Below are positions 53,096 through 61,752 of a stretch of DNA of 64,000 nt, in pieces. The position numbers and the translations under genes were made by a program. This DNA is from CAVSRC01 sp963762605 (GTDB taxonomy: Bacteria; Pseudomonadota; Alphaproteobacteria; Rhizobiales; Kaistiaceae): contig CAVXLJ010000026.1 of NCBI GenBank assembly GCA_963762605.1, forward strand, positions 10,959 through 74,958, written 5' to 3'. The notes under the pieces are model-generated. The model saw only the letters and a program-made list of their open reading frames with translations, had not been told where the DNA came from and did not search any database. Every line of letters begins with the position of its first letter. Position 1 is the stretch's first letter.

Positions 53096-54976
53096 TTGAC
53101 CGCTGAAATACCGGACGTCGCTGCCATCGAGGCGGCGCCGTTGCGCAAGGTCCGTTTCTGGGAGCCCGAGATCGTCGTCGACCGGCGGTCGGACGGGACC
53201 ATCCTGGTGCGTCAGGCCGGCGAACTGCCGGCCTTCCCGCCGCGCCTGACCGATCGGCTGGTGCATTACGCGAAGTTCACGCCCGACACGCTGTTCCTCG
53301 CCGACCGCAATGGCGGCAAGGACTGGCGCACGGTCACCTATGGCCAGGCCCTCGACCGCGTGCGCCGCATCGGCGAATCGCTCAGGGAATTCGACCTGTC
53401 ACTCGACCATCCGCTGCTGATCCTGTCGGGCAACGACATCGAGCACGCGCTGCTGGGGCTCGCCGCGCAATATGTCGGCGTTCCCTATGCGGCCGTCTCT
53501 CCGGCCTATTCGCTGGTCTCCACCGATTTCTCGAAGTTGCGCAGCATTGTCGGCAAGCTGCAGCCGGGCCTGGTCTTTGCCGCCGACGGCAAGCCGTTCG
53601 GTCCGGCGATCCAGGCGGTCGCCCCGGCGCAAACGCCGATCGTCACGATCCGCAATCCGCCGCCGCGGCGCGTCAACATCGCCTTCGCCGATCTCGAAGC
53701 CCATCGGCCAACCGGCGCGGCCGACGCGGCGCATGAAAAAGTCGGGCCCGACACCATCGCCAAGTTCCTCTTCACCTCGGGCTCCACCGGCTCGCCCAAG
53801 GCAGTCATCAACACCCAGCGCATGATGACCGCCAATCAGGAGATGGTGCGCGACTGCTTCGCCTATATGCGCGACGAGCCGCCGATCGTTCTCGACTGGG
53901 CGCCGTGGAACCATACCGCCGGGGGCAACAAGGTCTTCAACATGGTGCTCTATAACGGCGGCACCCTCTACATCGACGACGGCCGCCCGACCCCGGCGGC
54001 CATCGGCAAGACCGTGCGAAACCTGCGCGAGGTGTCGCCGACCTGGTACTTCAACGTGCCCAAGGGCTACGAGGAGCTGATCCCGTTCCTCGAGGAAGAC
54101 GTCGAACTGCGCCAGCGCTTCTTCAGCCGCCTCAGCATGATGATGTATGCCGGCGCCGGCCTTGGCCAGCACACCTGGAGCGCGCTGGAACGCCTGGCCG
54201 TGCAGGCGACCGGCGAGCGCGTGCTGCTGGTCACCGGCCTCGGCTCGACCGAGACGGCACCGTTCTCGATGATGTGCACCGTCGATCAGCGCATCGCCGG
54301 CAATATCGGCCTGCCGGCGCGCGGGCTGGAACTGAAGCTGGTGCCGGTCGACGACAAGCTCGAAGCCCGCCTCAAGGGCCCCAACATCACGCCGGGCTAT
54401 TGGCGTGACCCCGAACGCACGTCGGAAGCCTTTGACGAGGAAGGTTTTTATCGCCTCGGCGACGCCTTCCGCTTCGTCGATCCGGACGATGCCGCGAAGG
54501 GCTTCTATTTCGACGGGCGCATCGCCGAGAACTTCAAGCTCAACACCGGCACCTGGGTGAATGCCGGGGCGCTGCGCACCCAGCTCATCGACGCGCTCGG
54601 CGGTCTCGCCCGCGACGCGGTGATCACCGGCCTCGACCGCGATTTCGTCGGCGCCATCGTCGTCCCCGACCTGGCGGCCTGCCGCGTTCTGGCGGCCGGC
54701 GCGAAGGAGGATACGCCGGTTGCCGACATCCTCGACGACGATCGCGTGCGCGCCGACTTCGGTGTCCGTCTGGCGGCGCTCGCCCGCGAAAGCACCGGTT
54801 CGTCGACACTCGTCCGCCGGATCATCCTCTACGGCGGCTCGCTGTCGATCGACAAGGGCGAGGTCACCGACAAGGGCTCGCTCAACCAGCGCGCCGTCAT
54901 CGCCAATCATCCCGAACTGGTCGAGGAGATCTACGAGGGTTCGCCGCGGGTCATCGCCTTCAAGGAAGGCGGCTGA
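53096..54976 (+). CDS. fcs: Feruloyl-CoA synthase
   Basis: A 626-residue adenylate-forming CoA ligase. The AMP-binding P-loop is FLFTSGSTGSPKAV (about 222-235), with GLGSTETAPFSM, GYWRDPERT and the hinge FDGRIAEN. The last residues contain SLSIDKGEVTDKGSLNQRAV carrying the catalytic lysine region. The length and the N-terminal extension of about 60 residues match feruloyl-CoA synthases. The start is TTG, 8 bases after GGGAGGAC. It activates ferulate or p-coumarate to the CoA thioester. Confidence 0.9.
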   Translation: MTAEIPDVAAIEAAPLRKVRFWEPEIVVDRRSDGTILVRQAGELPAFPPRLTDRLVHYAKFTPDTLFLADRNGGKDWRTVTYGQALDRVRRIGESLREFDLSLDHPLLILSGNDIEHALLGLAAQYVGVPYAAVSPAYSLVSTDFSKLRSIVGKLQPGLVFAADGKPFGPAIQAVAPAQTPIVTIRNPPPRRVNIAFADLEAHRPTGAADAAHEKVGPDTIAKFLFTSGSTGSPKAVINTQRMMTANQEMVRDCFAYMRDEPPIVLDWAPWNHTAGGNKVFNMVLYNGGTLYIDDGRPTPAAIGKTVRNLREVSPTWYFNVPKGYEELIPFLEEDVELRQRFFSRLSMMMYAGAGLGQHTWSALERLAVQATGERVLLVTGLGSTETAPFSMMCTVDQRIAGNIGLPARGLELKLVPVDDKLEARLKGPNITPGYWRDPERTSEAFDEEGFYRLGDAFRFVDPDDAAKGFYFDGRIAENFKLNTGTWVNAGALRTQLIDALGGLARDAVITGLDRDFVGAIVVPDLAACRVLAAGAKEDTPVADILDDDRVRADFGVRLAALARESTGSSTLVRRIILYGGSLSIDKGEVTDKGSLNQRAVIANHPELVEEIYEGSPRVIAFKEGG

Positions 54977-55738
54977 TCATTTCGGCGCCATGCGCAGCGC
55001 GCCGTCGAGGCGCACCACCTCGCCATTCAGATAGGGGTTGGTGATCATGGCCGCGACCAGTGCGGCGAACTCGTCGGGCTCGCCCAGGCGGGCAGGGAAG
55101 GGGATCGACGCACCCAGGGCGGCTTGCGTCTCCGCCGGAAGCTCCTCCAGCAGCGGCGTACGGAAGAGGCCGGGCGCAATCGCCAGGACGCGGATGCCGA
55201 AACGCGCGAACTCGCGCGCCGCCGGCAGCGTCAGCGACACGATCCCGCCTTTCGAGGCGGCATAGGCCGCCTGGCCGATCTGACCGTCATAGGCGGCGAC
55301 CGACGCAGCGGAGACGATGACGCCGCGCTCGCCGGTATCGGTCTCGGCGAGGTCCGTCATCGCGGCGGCGGCCAGGCGCATGACGTTGAATGTGCCGATG
55401 AGATTGACCCGGACCACGCGCTCGAAGGCGTCGAGCGCCATGGGGCCGTCGCGGCCGACGATGCGCGCCGCCCCGCCGATGCCGGCGCAGTTGACCAGGA
55501 TGCGTGCCGGGCCATGCGCCACCGCGGCCTTCGCGATCGCCGCCCCGACGCTTGCCGGTTCGGTGACGTCGCAGGAACAGAAGACGCCGCCGATCTCCAC
55601 GGCAAGGCTCTCGCCGGCGTCCGCATTGCGATCGAGCACGGCGACCTTCGCGCCCTCCCGCGTCAGCAAGCGGGCCGTGGCGGCGCCGAGGCCGGACGCA
55701 CCCCCGGTTACGAGTGCGGCTGATCCGCGAATCTGCAC
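54977..55738 (-). CDS. SDR 3-hydroxyacyl-CoA dehydrogenase-like, hydroxycinnamate pathway
   Basis: A 253-residue SDR resembling type 2 3-hydroxyacyl-CoA dehydrogenases. VQIRGSAALVTGGASGLG is the start (GTG at 55738), NCAGIGG the NNAG position, catalytic Ser in VSAASVAAY, and YAASK. The C-terminal FPARLGEPDEFAALV and YLNGEVVRLDGALRM are typical. It ends base to base with the convergent feruloyl-CoA synthase gene. It would oxidise the hydrated aromatic CoA ester. Confidence 0.87.
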   Translation of the reverse strand: MQIRGSAALVTGGASGLGAATARLLTREGAKVAVLDRNADAGESLAVEIGGVFCSCDVTEPASVGAAIAKAAVAHGPARILVNCAGIGGAARIVGRDGPMALDAFERVVRVNLIGTFNVMRLAAAAMTDLAETDTGERGVIVSAASVAAYDGQIGQAAYAASKGGIVSLTLPAAREFARFGIRVLAIAPGLFRTPLLEELPAETQAALGASIPFPARLGEPDEFAALVAAMITNPYLNGEVVRLDGALRMAPK

Positions 55739-55955
55739 GCTTGCCACTCCATCCCGATCTCGATGGCACCGAGCTTGCTCAATTGCGCGAGCCCCCACAA
55801 GGCCCACGTGGCTCCCGACCATGCCGGACCCGGCGGGCCATGGTCTTGCAGGCGCATCGACGCCGCGTCATGCGCATGATGGCCCGCGCAAGCCGGATTT
55901 GCGATGTTGGAACGCAACCGCGAGGCGGACCCGACAGGACCACCTTGCCTGTGGG

Positions 55956-56921
55956 TTATTGCCCACTGTCCGAAGGGTCATCGCTGGCATAGGGCAGCGC
56001 CAGCAGCTCATCCCACGCCGCGTCGGGGATCGGCCAGTTCGCCCACTCCAGCGTCTGGGTGATGCGCTCAGGCTTGCTGACACCAACCACGGTTGACGTC
56101 ACCCGTTTGTCGCGCAGAGAGAACTGCAGCGCCGCCGCGCCCGTCGGCACGCCATGGCGGTTGCAGATTTCCTCAATGCGGCGGATGGGGCCGAGCATCT
56201 CCTCCGACGCCTCGCGGTAGGCGTATCTGCCGTAGGTGGTCGACCCCTTGGCCAGGACGCCGCTGCCATAGGGCGCGGCGTTGAGCACGGCGATGCCCTT
56301 GCCGTAGCAGAAATCGATCATCGGCTCGGCGTTGCGGTTGGGCAGCGTGAAGCGGTTATGCGTGATGATCGCGTCGAAGTCCCAATCGCGCAGAAGCTGC
56401 ATCATCATGTCGACGCGCCCCGCGGCCAGGCCGACGGCCCCCGCCAGCCCCTCCTCCTTCATCTTGAAGAGCTCGCTCAGAGCTCCGCCGGGCTTGACGA
56501 TGTCGGTCACATCCGCGGCAACTTCCGGGTCGTGCAGGTGCAGCAGGTCGATGTGGTCGCGGCCGAGCGCCTTGAGGCTCTCTTCCAGCGAGCGGCGCGC
56601 CCTGGCGCCGTCGAAGACGTTGCTCTCGAAGTCGCGGTCGAGCTTGGAGGAGATGACGAAGCCTTCCGGCAGGCCGCCGATCTCTTTCAGCACTTCACCG
56701 ATGCGCTGCTCGCTGCGCCCGTGGCCGTAGATGCGGGCGGTATCGAGAAAATTCACCGGGCCGGCGAAGATCGCCTTCAGCGTCGCCTTGGCCTGGTCCG
56801 CATCGACGGAATAACCGAAAGTCTCCGGCATGTCGCCGATGGCCGACGTGCCGAAGCAGACCTTTGACACGCTCAGGCCGGTACGACCGAGCATCACCCG
56901 TTCACTATGTCCCGCAGGCAT
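55956..56921 (-). CDS. Aldo/keto reductase, sugar dehydrogenase-like
   Basis: A 321-residue AKR. The tetrad Asp and Tyr are in FLDTARIYGHG, Lys in ISSKLDRD, and His in LHLHDPEV. The length and DTARIYGHGRSE pattern resemble the group including L-fucose and D-threo-aldose dehydrogenases. It lies just after the ribose-type ABC operon, but an intrinsic terminator (57043-57078) separates them; ATG at 56921 has GGAGG upstream. It may oxidise the transported sugar. Confidence 0.82.
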   Translation of the reverse strand: MPAGHSERVMLGRTGLSVSKVCFGTSAIGDMPETFGYSVDADQAKATLKAIFAGPVNFLDTARIYGHGRSEQRIGEVLKEIGGLPEGFVISSKLDRDFESNVFDGARARRSLEESLKALGRDHIDLLHLHDPEVAADVTDIVKPGGALSELFKMKEEGLAGAVGLAAGRVDMMMQLLRDWDFDAIITHNRFTLPNRNAEPMIDFCYGKGIAVLNAAPYGSGVLAKGSTTYGRYAYREASEEMLGPIRRIEEICNRHGVPTGAAALQFSLRDKRVTSTVVGVSKPERITQTLEWANWPIPDAAWDELLALPYASDDPSDSGQ

Positions 56922-57042
56922 GAGTTCCTCCGACAACGGCGTCCGCAGGTGCCGCTGCGTTCCCGATCTTTGATCTTTGGCGCGTCGTGGCGCAACCGTC
57001 CACCCCGGCCGGGCGCTGCAGCGCCGCTCACCGCAACCCGTC

Positions 57043-57078
57043 AAAAAAAGGCGGGGACAGGACTCTGCCTGCCCCCGC
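57043..57078 (-). terminator. Intrinsic terminator of the ribose-type ABC operon
   Basis: On the minus strand an 11-bp stem (GCGGGGGCAGG, loop, CCTGTCCCCGC; one mismatch) is followed by C and seven T. It is the clearest Rho-independent terminator in the window, about 80 bases after the ATPase gene. Confidence 0.85.
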
Positions 57079-57158
57079 AGGGAGGATGCGCCATGTTGTT
57101 GAGTGGCCTCACGATTGTGAAAATGGCGAAGGACAGCATCATGTAAGGCACCGGCAAG

Positions 57159-57935
57159 TCAGCCCGCCGCGAGGTTTCGCGGCTTCCAACCCTCGGGCAG
57201 GCGGCTGAGGATGATGAGGCTCAGGATGTCGTCCTGACTGACTTCGCCGATCGGGTGCATGCCGACATTGAGGCCGTTCTTCATCACCATCACCCGGTCG
57301 CACAGCTCGAACACGTCGTGCATGTCGTGGCTGACCAGAAAGATGCCGATGCCATCGTCGCGCAGCTTGCGCATCAGGTCGTCGACCATTTGCGTTTCCG
57401 ACGGACCGAGGGCAGCCGTCGGCTCGTCCATGATCAGGATGCGGGCATTGAAATAGAGAGCCCGCGCGATGGCGATGACCTGGCGCTGCCCGCCCGACAT
57501 GTTGCGCACGATGTCGGTGATATTCCTGAAATGCGGATTGAGGCGCTGAAGCACCTCGCGGGCCTCGCTCTCCATGCGCTTTTTGTCGAGCGTACCGTAT
57601 TTGGTCTTGAGTTCGCGCCCGAGGAACAGATTGGCCGGCGCGTCGAGGTGGTCGGCCAGCGCCAGGGTCTGGTAAATGGTTTCGATGCCGAGGTTGCGCG
57701 CCTCGATCGGCGTGTTGACCTCGACCTTGTTGCCATCGACGAAGATTTCGCCGCTGGTCCGCTGCATGGCACCCGACAGGATGCGCATGAGGCAGGACTT
57801 GCCGGCGCCGTTGTGCCCGAGCACGCCGACGATCTCGCCGGGATGCAGATCGATCGACACGTCCTCAACCGCGTGGACGCCGCCGAAATGCTTGTAGATG
57901 TGTTTCATCTCCACCAGTGGAGCGGCGCCATCCAC
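57159..57935 (-). CDS. Sugar ABC transporter ATPase (single-domain, FrcA-like)
   Basis: A 258-residue ATPase of the carbohydrate-uptake CUT2 type, but with one nucleotide-binding domain instead of the two fused in RbsA. Walker A GHNGAGKS (about 39-46), signature NMSGGQRQVIAIAR, Walker B ILIMDEPTAALG. The HFRNI and MKNG segments are like FrcA fructose transporters. It is the third gene of the operon (permease, binding protein, ATPase). Confidence 0.9.
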   Translation of the reverse strand: MDGAAPLVEMKHIYKHFGGVHAVEDVSIDLHPGEIVGVLGHNGAGKSCLMRILSGAMQRTSGEIFVDGNKVEVNTPIEARNLGIETIYQTLALADHLDAPANLFLGRELKTKYGTLDKKRMESEAREVLQRLNPHFRNITDIVRNMSGGQRQVIAIARALYFNARILIMDEPTAALGPSETQMVDDLMRKLRDDGIGIFLVSHDMHDVFELCDRVMVMKNGLNVGMHPIGEVSQDDILSLIILSRLPEGWKPRNLAAG

Positions 57936-58021
57936 GACTATCGACTCCCCTGCTGCGTATCGCGGAACTCATTTAGCGCGGACATTGCCAACTCGCTTCT
58001 GCTTCTTCCGGCCCTGAGGAT

Positions 58022-58053
58022 GTCCGGGACGCCTCGGCGGAGGCGTCCCGGAC
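58022..58053 (-). promoter_or_regulatory. Perfect 14-bp hairpin between binding-protein and ATPase genes
   Basis: GTCCGGGACGCCTC, loop GGCG, GAGGCGTCCCGGAC. It begins 13 bases after the substrate-binding-protein stop on the minus strand. There is no T-run, so it is more likely a stabiliser or partial terminator, parallel to the hairpin in the liv operon. Confidence 0.65.
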
Positions 58054-58066
58054 CATTTCGCACAGA

Positions 58067-59026
58067 CTAGTAGAGAACGTTCTTCGCTTCCGGCTTGTCG
58101 ATATTGTCCTTGGTGACAAGGATGACGCCGGTGTCGATCAACGGCTCGACGGTCTTGCCGGCGATGATTTCGCCGATGGTCTTCACGCCGAGCTCGCCCA
58201 TCTGGTAGGAGCCCTGGACGGCGATCGCGTCGAGCGTGCCGTCCTTGATCATGGCCTGCTCTTCCTCGTTGCCGTCGAAGCCCACGGCCTCGATCTTGCC
58301 CGCCTTGCCGGCCTGCTGGATGGCGCGGCCCATGCCGACGGCGGTCGGCTCGTTGGCGCCGAAGATGCCGACGAGATCGGGATTGGCGGCCAGAACGTCG
58401 GTGGTCTGGTTGAGGGCCTTGGCCATCTGGGCCTCGGAATAATAGGTCCCGACGATCTCAAGCTTCGAGTTCTTCGCGATGTAGTCCTTGAAGCCGCCGA
58501 CGCGACCGATTTCCGAACCGACGCCCGCGATATAGGACATGACGGCGATCTTGCCGGTGGTGCCGACCTTCTCGATCAGCCGCTGGGCGCAGAGCTGACC
58601 GGCCTTGTTGTTGTCGGTGGTCAGGAACGACTGGTAGTAGCCCTTGGCGGCATCGCCCAGGCCGGAGTCGATGATGACGACCGGAATACCGGCTTCATGA
58701 GCTGCCTTCACGGCCGGGACCAGAGCGTCCGGATCCGACGCTGCCAGCACGATGCCGGCGACGCCGCGGTTGACCGCGTTCTGGACCATGTTGACTTCCT
58801 CGGCGATCTGCGATTCAGCCGCAGGCCCCTGGAAGGTCATGGTGTAGCCCGGCAGCTCCTTGATGGCCGCCGAAGCGCCCTTGTTGACGTTCTGCCAGTA
58901 GTTGGAGTTCGTGGTCTTGACGATGACCGCGATCTCCTTCGACTGGGCCATTGCCGGGCCGGCGAGCCCGGCGACCAAGCCGACGGCCGCCAAGCCAAGA
59001 AACAGTTTCTTTACAGTATGCGTCAT
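58067..59026 (-). CDS. Sugar ABC transporter substrate-binding protein (RbsB family)
   Basis: A 319-residue periplasmic binding protein. Signal peptide ends AMAQS (about residue 28); the mature part begins EIAVIVKTTNSNYWQNVNKG, then GIVLAASDPDALVPAVKAAHEAGIPVVIIDSG, typical of ribose/fructose/allose-type proteins. The mid-region GIFGANEPTAVGMGRA matches the second lobe. The exact sugar is unknown. Confidence 0.9.
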   Translation of the reverse strand: MTHTVKKLFLGLAAVGLVAGLAGPAMAQSKEIAVIVKTTNSNYWQNVNKGASAAIKELPGYTMTFQGPAAESQIAEEVNMVQNAVNRGVAGIVLAASDPDALVPAVKAAHEAGIPVVIIDSGLGDAAKGYYQSFLTTDNNKAGQLCAQRLIEKVGTTGKIAVMSYIAGVGSEIGRVGGFKDYIAKNSKLEIVGTYYSEAQMAKALNQTTDVLAANPDLVGIFGANEPTAVGMGRAIQQAGKAGKIEAVGFDGNEEEQAMIKDGTLDAIAVQGSYQMGELGVKTIGEIIAGKTVEPLIDTGVILVTKDNIDKPEAKNVLY

Positions 59027-59071
59027 GGCGATCTCCTCCCGTTGACGACGCTAAGTTATCGACGTGCCGCG

Positions 59072-60112
59072 CTATTTCCGGTTCCGCAAATAATCCACGT
59101 AGACGGTACCGATGACGACACAGCCGATGATGATCTGCTGAATGAACGACGACACGCCGTTCATGTTCAGACCATTTCGAAGAATTCCGATGACGAAGGC
59201 ACCGATCATGGTGCCCGAGATGGTGCCGACGCCGCCCATCAGCGAGGCACCGCCGATCACCGATGCCGCGATGGCGTCGAGTTCGTAGGCGACGCCCTCG
59301 TTGGGCTGGGCGGTGACCAGGCGCGACATGAGCACGATGCCGGTGATGCCGGCCATCGTACCCGACAGCCCATAGGCAAACATCTTGGTGCGCTCGACAT
59401 TGATGCCGGACAGACGCGCCGCTTCCTCGTTGGAGCCCACGGCGTAGATGTGACGCCCGATCTGCAGGCTGCCGAGGATGAAGGCGACGACAAATGCCAC
59501 TGCCACCATCAGCACCACCGGGTATGGGATACCCGGGAAAATGATACGCGGAAGCCCGTTGGCCCCCTGTCCGAGGGTGCGGAAAAAGGATCCGTTGCCG
59601 AGCACGCCGAACGCTTGGCCAAGATTCGACACCGGCGCGGCGCCGGTCAATTGCAGGGCGATACCGCGGGCGATCAGCATCATGCCCAGCGTGGCGATGA
59701 ACGGCGCCAGCTTCATCCGGGTGACCACGAAGCCGTTCGCCAACCCGCACAAAGTGCCGATCAGCACGCCGGCCAACATGGCGGCGGGTACAGGCCAGCC
59801 TGCCTTGACCAGAAGGGCGGCTCCAGTGCCCGCCAGGGCCAGGACCGAGCCGACGCTCAGATCGATGCCACCGGTCACGATCACGACCGTCGCACCGATG
59901 CCGAGAAAGGCGATCGACGTCGTCTGCAACGACACCGTCATGGCGTTGGTGATGGTGAAGAACGCGTTCGCGGTCACACCGAAAACGGTGATCAACGCGA
60001 TCAGGCCGGCCAGCGCAGAGAATTTCTGCACCAGGTCCCGGCGCCGCTGACTGGTCAGCCGGACCAGTTCGACCTGTTCAGTGCGGGCCCTGCTTACGCT
60101 GCCATCACTCAT
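59072..60112 (-). CDS. Sugar ABC transporter permease (RbsC family)
   Basis: A 346-residue permease with about eight to ten helices. The CUT2 signature GGIDLSVGSVLALAG is near residues 81-95, and SNEEAARLSGINV with IGGASLMGGVGTISGTMIGA follows. First gene of the operon; a 620-base intergenic region precedes it. Confidence 0.9.
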   Translation of the reverse strand: MSDGSVSRARTEQVELVRLTSQRRRDLVQKFSALAGLIALITVFGVTANAFFTITNAMTVSLQTTSIAFLGIGATVVIVTGGIDLSVGSVLALAGTGAALLVKAGWPVPAAMLAGVLIGTLCGLANGFVVTRMKLAPFIATLGMMLIARGIALQLTGAAPVSNLGQAFGVLGNGSFFRTLGQGANGLPRIIFPGIPYPVVLMVAVAFVVAFILGSLQIGRHIYAVGSNEEAARLSGINVERTKMFAYGLSGTMAGITGIVLMSRLVTAQPNEGVAYELDAIAASVIGGASLMGGVGTISGTMIGAFVIGILRNGLNMNGVSSFIQQIIIGCVVIGTVYVDYLRNRK

Positions 60113-60732
60113 CTCAGACCCTTGACCCTCGTCCGCTCCCCACGGCGCAACCGCGTGATCGCGATGCGCCCCGATGCGCGCTCAGTCTTCCCGCATAGCC
60201 GTCTCGGCGGACGTCGCCGCCGTCGATGTTGACACCGGGTTCGAACGCGGTGGTGAAACCGTCGAAGCCCATGGATTCACTCACGCTGGCCGGCAGGTTC
60301 GGCATCGGTTCTGGATCGACGATTGTGGCCCGGCACAACAAATTGTCGCTCCCACATCGCGGACTTGCCGCGCAAACCGGCCCCCACCTATCCCTGGCGT
60401 TGACCAATCCACAGCCGACACACATCCCTGCCTGTCGATCCCTTTCTTCTCGCTCTGCCAGTACCTCCAACTTGGAAATTGAATGCGGAGAGGTGGCACG
60501 TTGTCAAAATGTTTTTTATCCACAGGAGACGATGGAATCTAGCGTTTTAAAAACATCTTGACGAAACAGCAGGCGCGGATTTGTTTTTTATGCATTATCG
60601 CCAGAGAGGCTTGGCCGGCGGCGAGGCGTGCTGCCGTCGAAACGAAACCACAAACCGCTGCCGATGCGTTCATTGCACTACCAGCACATTCTGCGCTGAC
60701 GTTGTGACGACCGGCATCCGAAGGAAGACATC
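60113..60732. other. Divergent regulatory region of the sugar regulon
   Basis: A 620-base gap between the ABC permease and the zinc dehydrogenase. The first part (to about 60460) is GC-rich, and I recognise nothing in it. The second part (60465-60600) is AT-richer and contains a long-range inverted repeat, several T-runs (TTTTTTATC, TTGTTTTTTATG) and likely promoters. Confidence 0.5.
60503..60562. promoter_or_regulatory. 14-base inverted repeat with 32-base spacer
   Basis: GTCAAAATGTTTTT at 60503 and AAAAACATCTTGAC at 60549 are inverted repeats with one mismatch. The two arms could be separate half-operators on one face of the helix (46 bases centre to centre) for a looping regulator controlling both divergent units. 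Confidence 0.45.
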
Positions 60733-61752
60733 ATGGAAGCGCTCGTCTGCCGCAAACCCGGAGAACTGGCCGTCGAGGAACGGCCCGAGCCGCGGCGCTC
60801 AGACGGCGAGGTTCTCGTCAGGATTCGCCGTGTCGGAATCTGTGGAACCGACTATCACATCTACGAGGGCAACCACCCTTACCTGCAATATCCGCGCATC
60901 ATGGGGCATGAGTTGGCGGCGGAAGTGGTCGAGGCGCCCGCCGGCAGTCGCTTCCGGCAGGACGATCTGGTTGTCGTCAATCCCTACATCGCCTGTGGGA
61001 CGTGTCACGCCTGCCGCAAGGGCAAGCCTAATTGCTGCATGAACATCGCCGTCCTTGGTGTGCATCGCGATGGCGGCATGACCAGTCTCATCAACGTCCC
61101 GGAGGTGAACCTCTATCCGGCCGAGGGTCTGACGCCCGACCAGGCGGCGACCGTGGAGTTTCTGGCCATCGGCGCGCATGGCGTCAGCCGCGCTGGCGCG
61201 TCGGTCCAATTGGGTCGAACGCTGGTGGTCGGCGCCGGGCCGATCGGCATCGGCGCGGCGGTATTCGCCGAGATCGCCGGATCGCGCGTCACCCTGATGG
61301 ACCTCGAACGCGAGCGCCTGACGCAAGCGCAGCGGCTGATCGGAGTTGACTCGCTGATCGCCGTCGACGCCGGGACCGCGGATACGGTGGCCGAACTCAC
61401 CGACGGCGATGGCTTCGACACCGTCATCGACGCCACCGGCAACCGGTCATCGATGGAAGCGGGGTTCGGTTATGTCGCCCATGGCGGGGTGTACGTCTTG
61501 TTGAGCGTGGTCCGCGAGAACGTCGCATTCGCCGACCCCGTTTTCCACGCGCGCGAAACCACGCTCTTGGCCAGCCGCAACGCGCTCAAATCCGACTTCG
61601 AGACGGTCATCGCGGCGATCGCCTCCGGCAAGGTGCCGATCGCCAAGCTGATCACGCATCGCACGACGCTTGCCGGCGCAACCAACGACCTTGCCCGCTG
61701 GGCCACCGACAAACGCGGCCTGATCAAGGCGCTCATCGACATATCGTCATGA
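60733..61752 (+). CDS. Zinc-type alcohol/polyol dehydrogenase
   Basis: A 339-residue medium-chain dehydrogenase. Catalytic-zinc Cys in VGICGTDYHIYEG, GHE in IMGHELAAEV, structural-zinc cysteines CGTCHACRKGKPNCC, and cofactor loop VVGAGPIGIGAA. The pattern resembles L-idonate, sorbitol or L-galactonate 5-dehydrogenases. It overlaps the next gene by 4 bases, so both enzymes probably act in one sugar-acid pathway fed by the ABC transporter. Confidence 0.88.
   Translation: MEALVCRKPGELAVEERPEPRRSDGEVLVRIRRVGICGTDYHIYEGNHPYLQYPRIMGHELAAEVVEAPAGSRFRQDDLVVVNPYIACGTCHACRKGKPNCCMNIAVLGVHRDGGMTSLINVPEVNLYPAEGLTPDQAATVEFLAIGAHGVSRAGASVQLGRTLVVGAGPIGIGAAVFAEIAGSRVTLMDLERERLTQAQRLIGVDSLIAVDAGTADTVAELTDGDGFDTVIDATGNRSSMEAGFGYVAHGGVYVLLSVVRENVAFADPVFHARETTLLASRNALKSDFETVIAAIASGKVPIAKLITHRTTLAGATNDLARWATDKRGLIKALIDISS

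Noticed and set aside
60114..60470. A 118-codon minus-strand frame upstream of the sugar ABC permease
   Set aside because: No domain recognised, poor start context, and composition consistent with a chance frame; it could hide a gene remnant, but I cannot support one.
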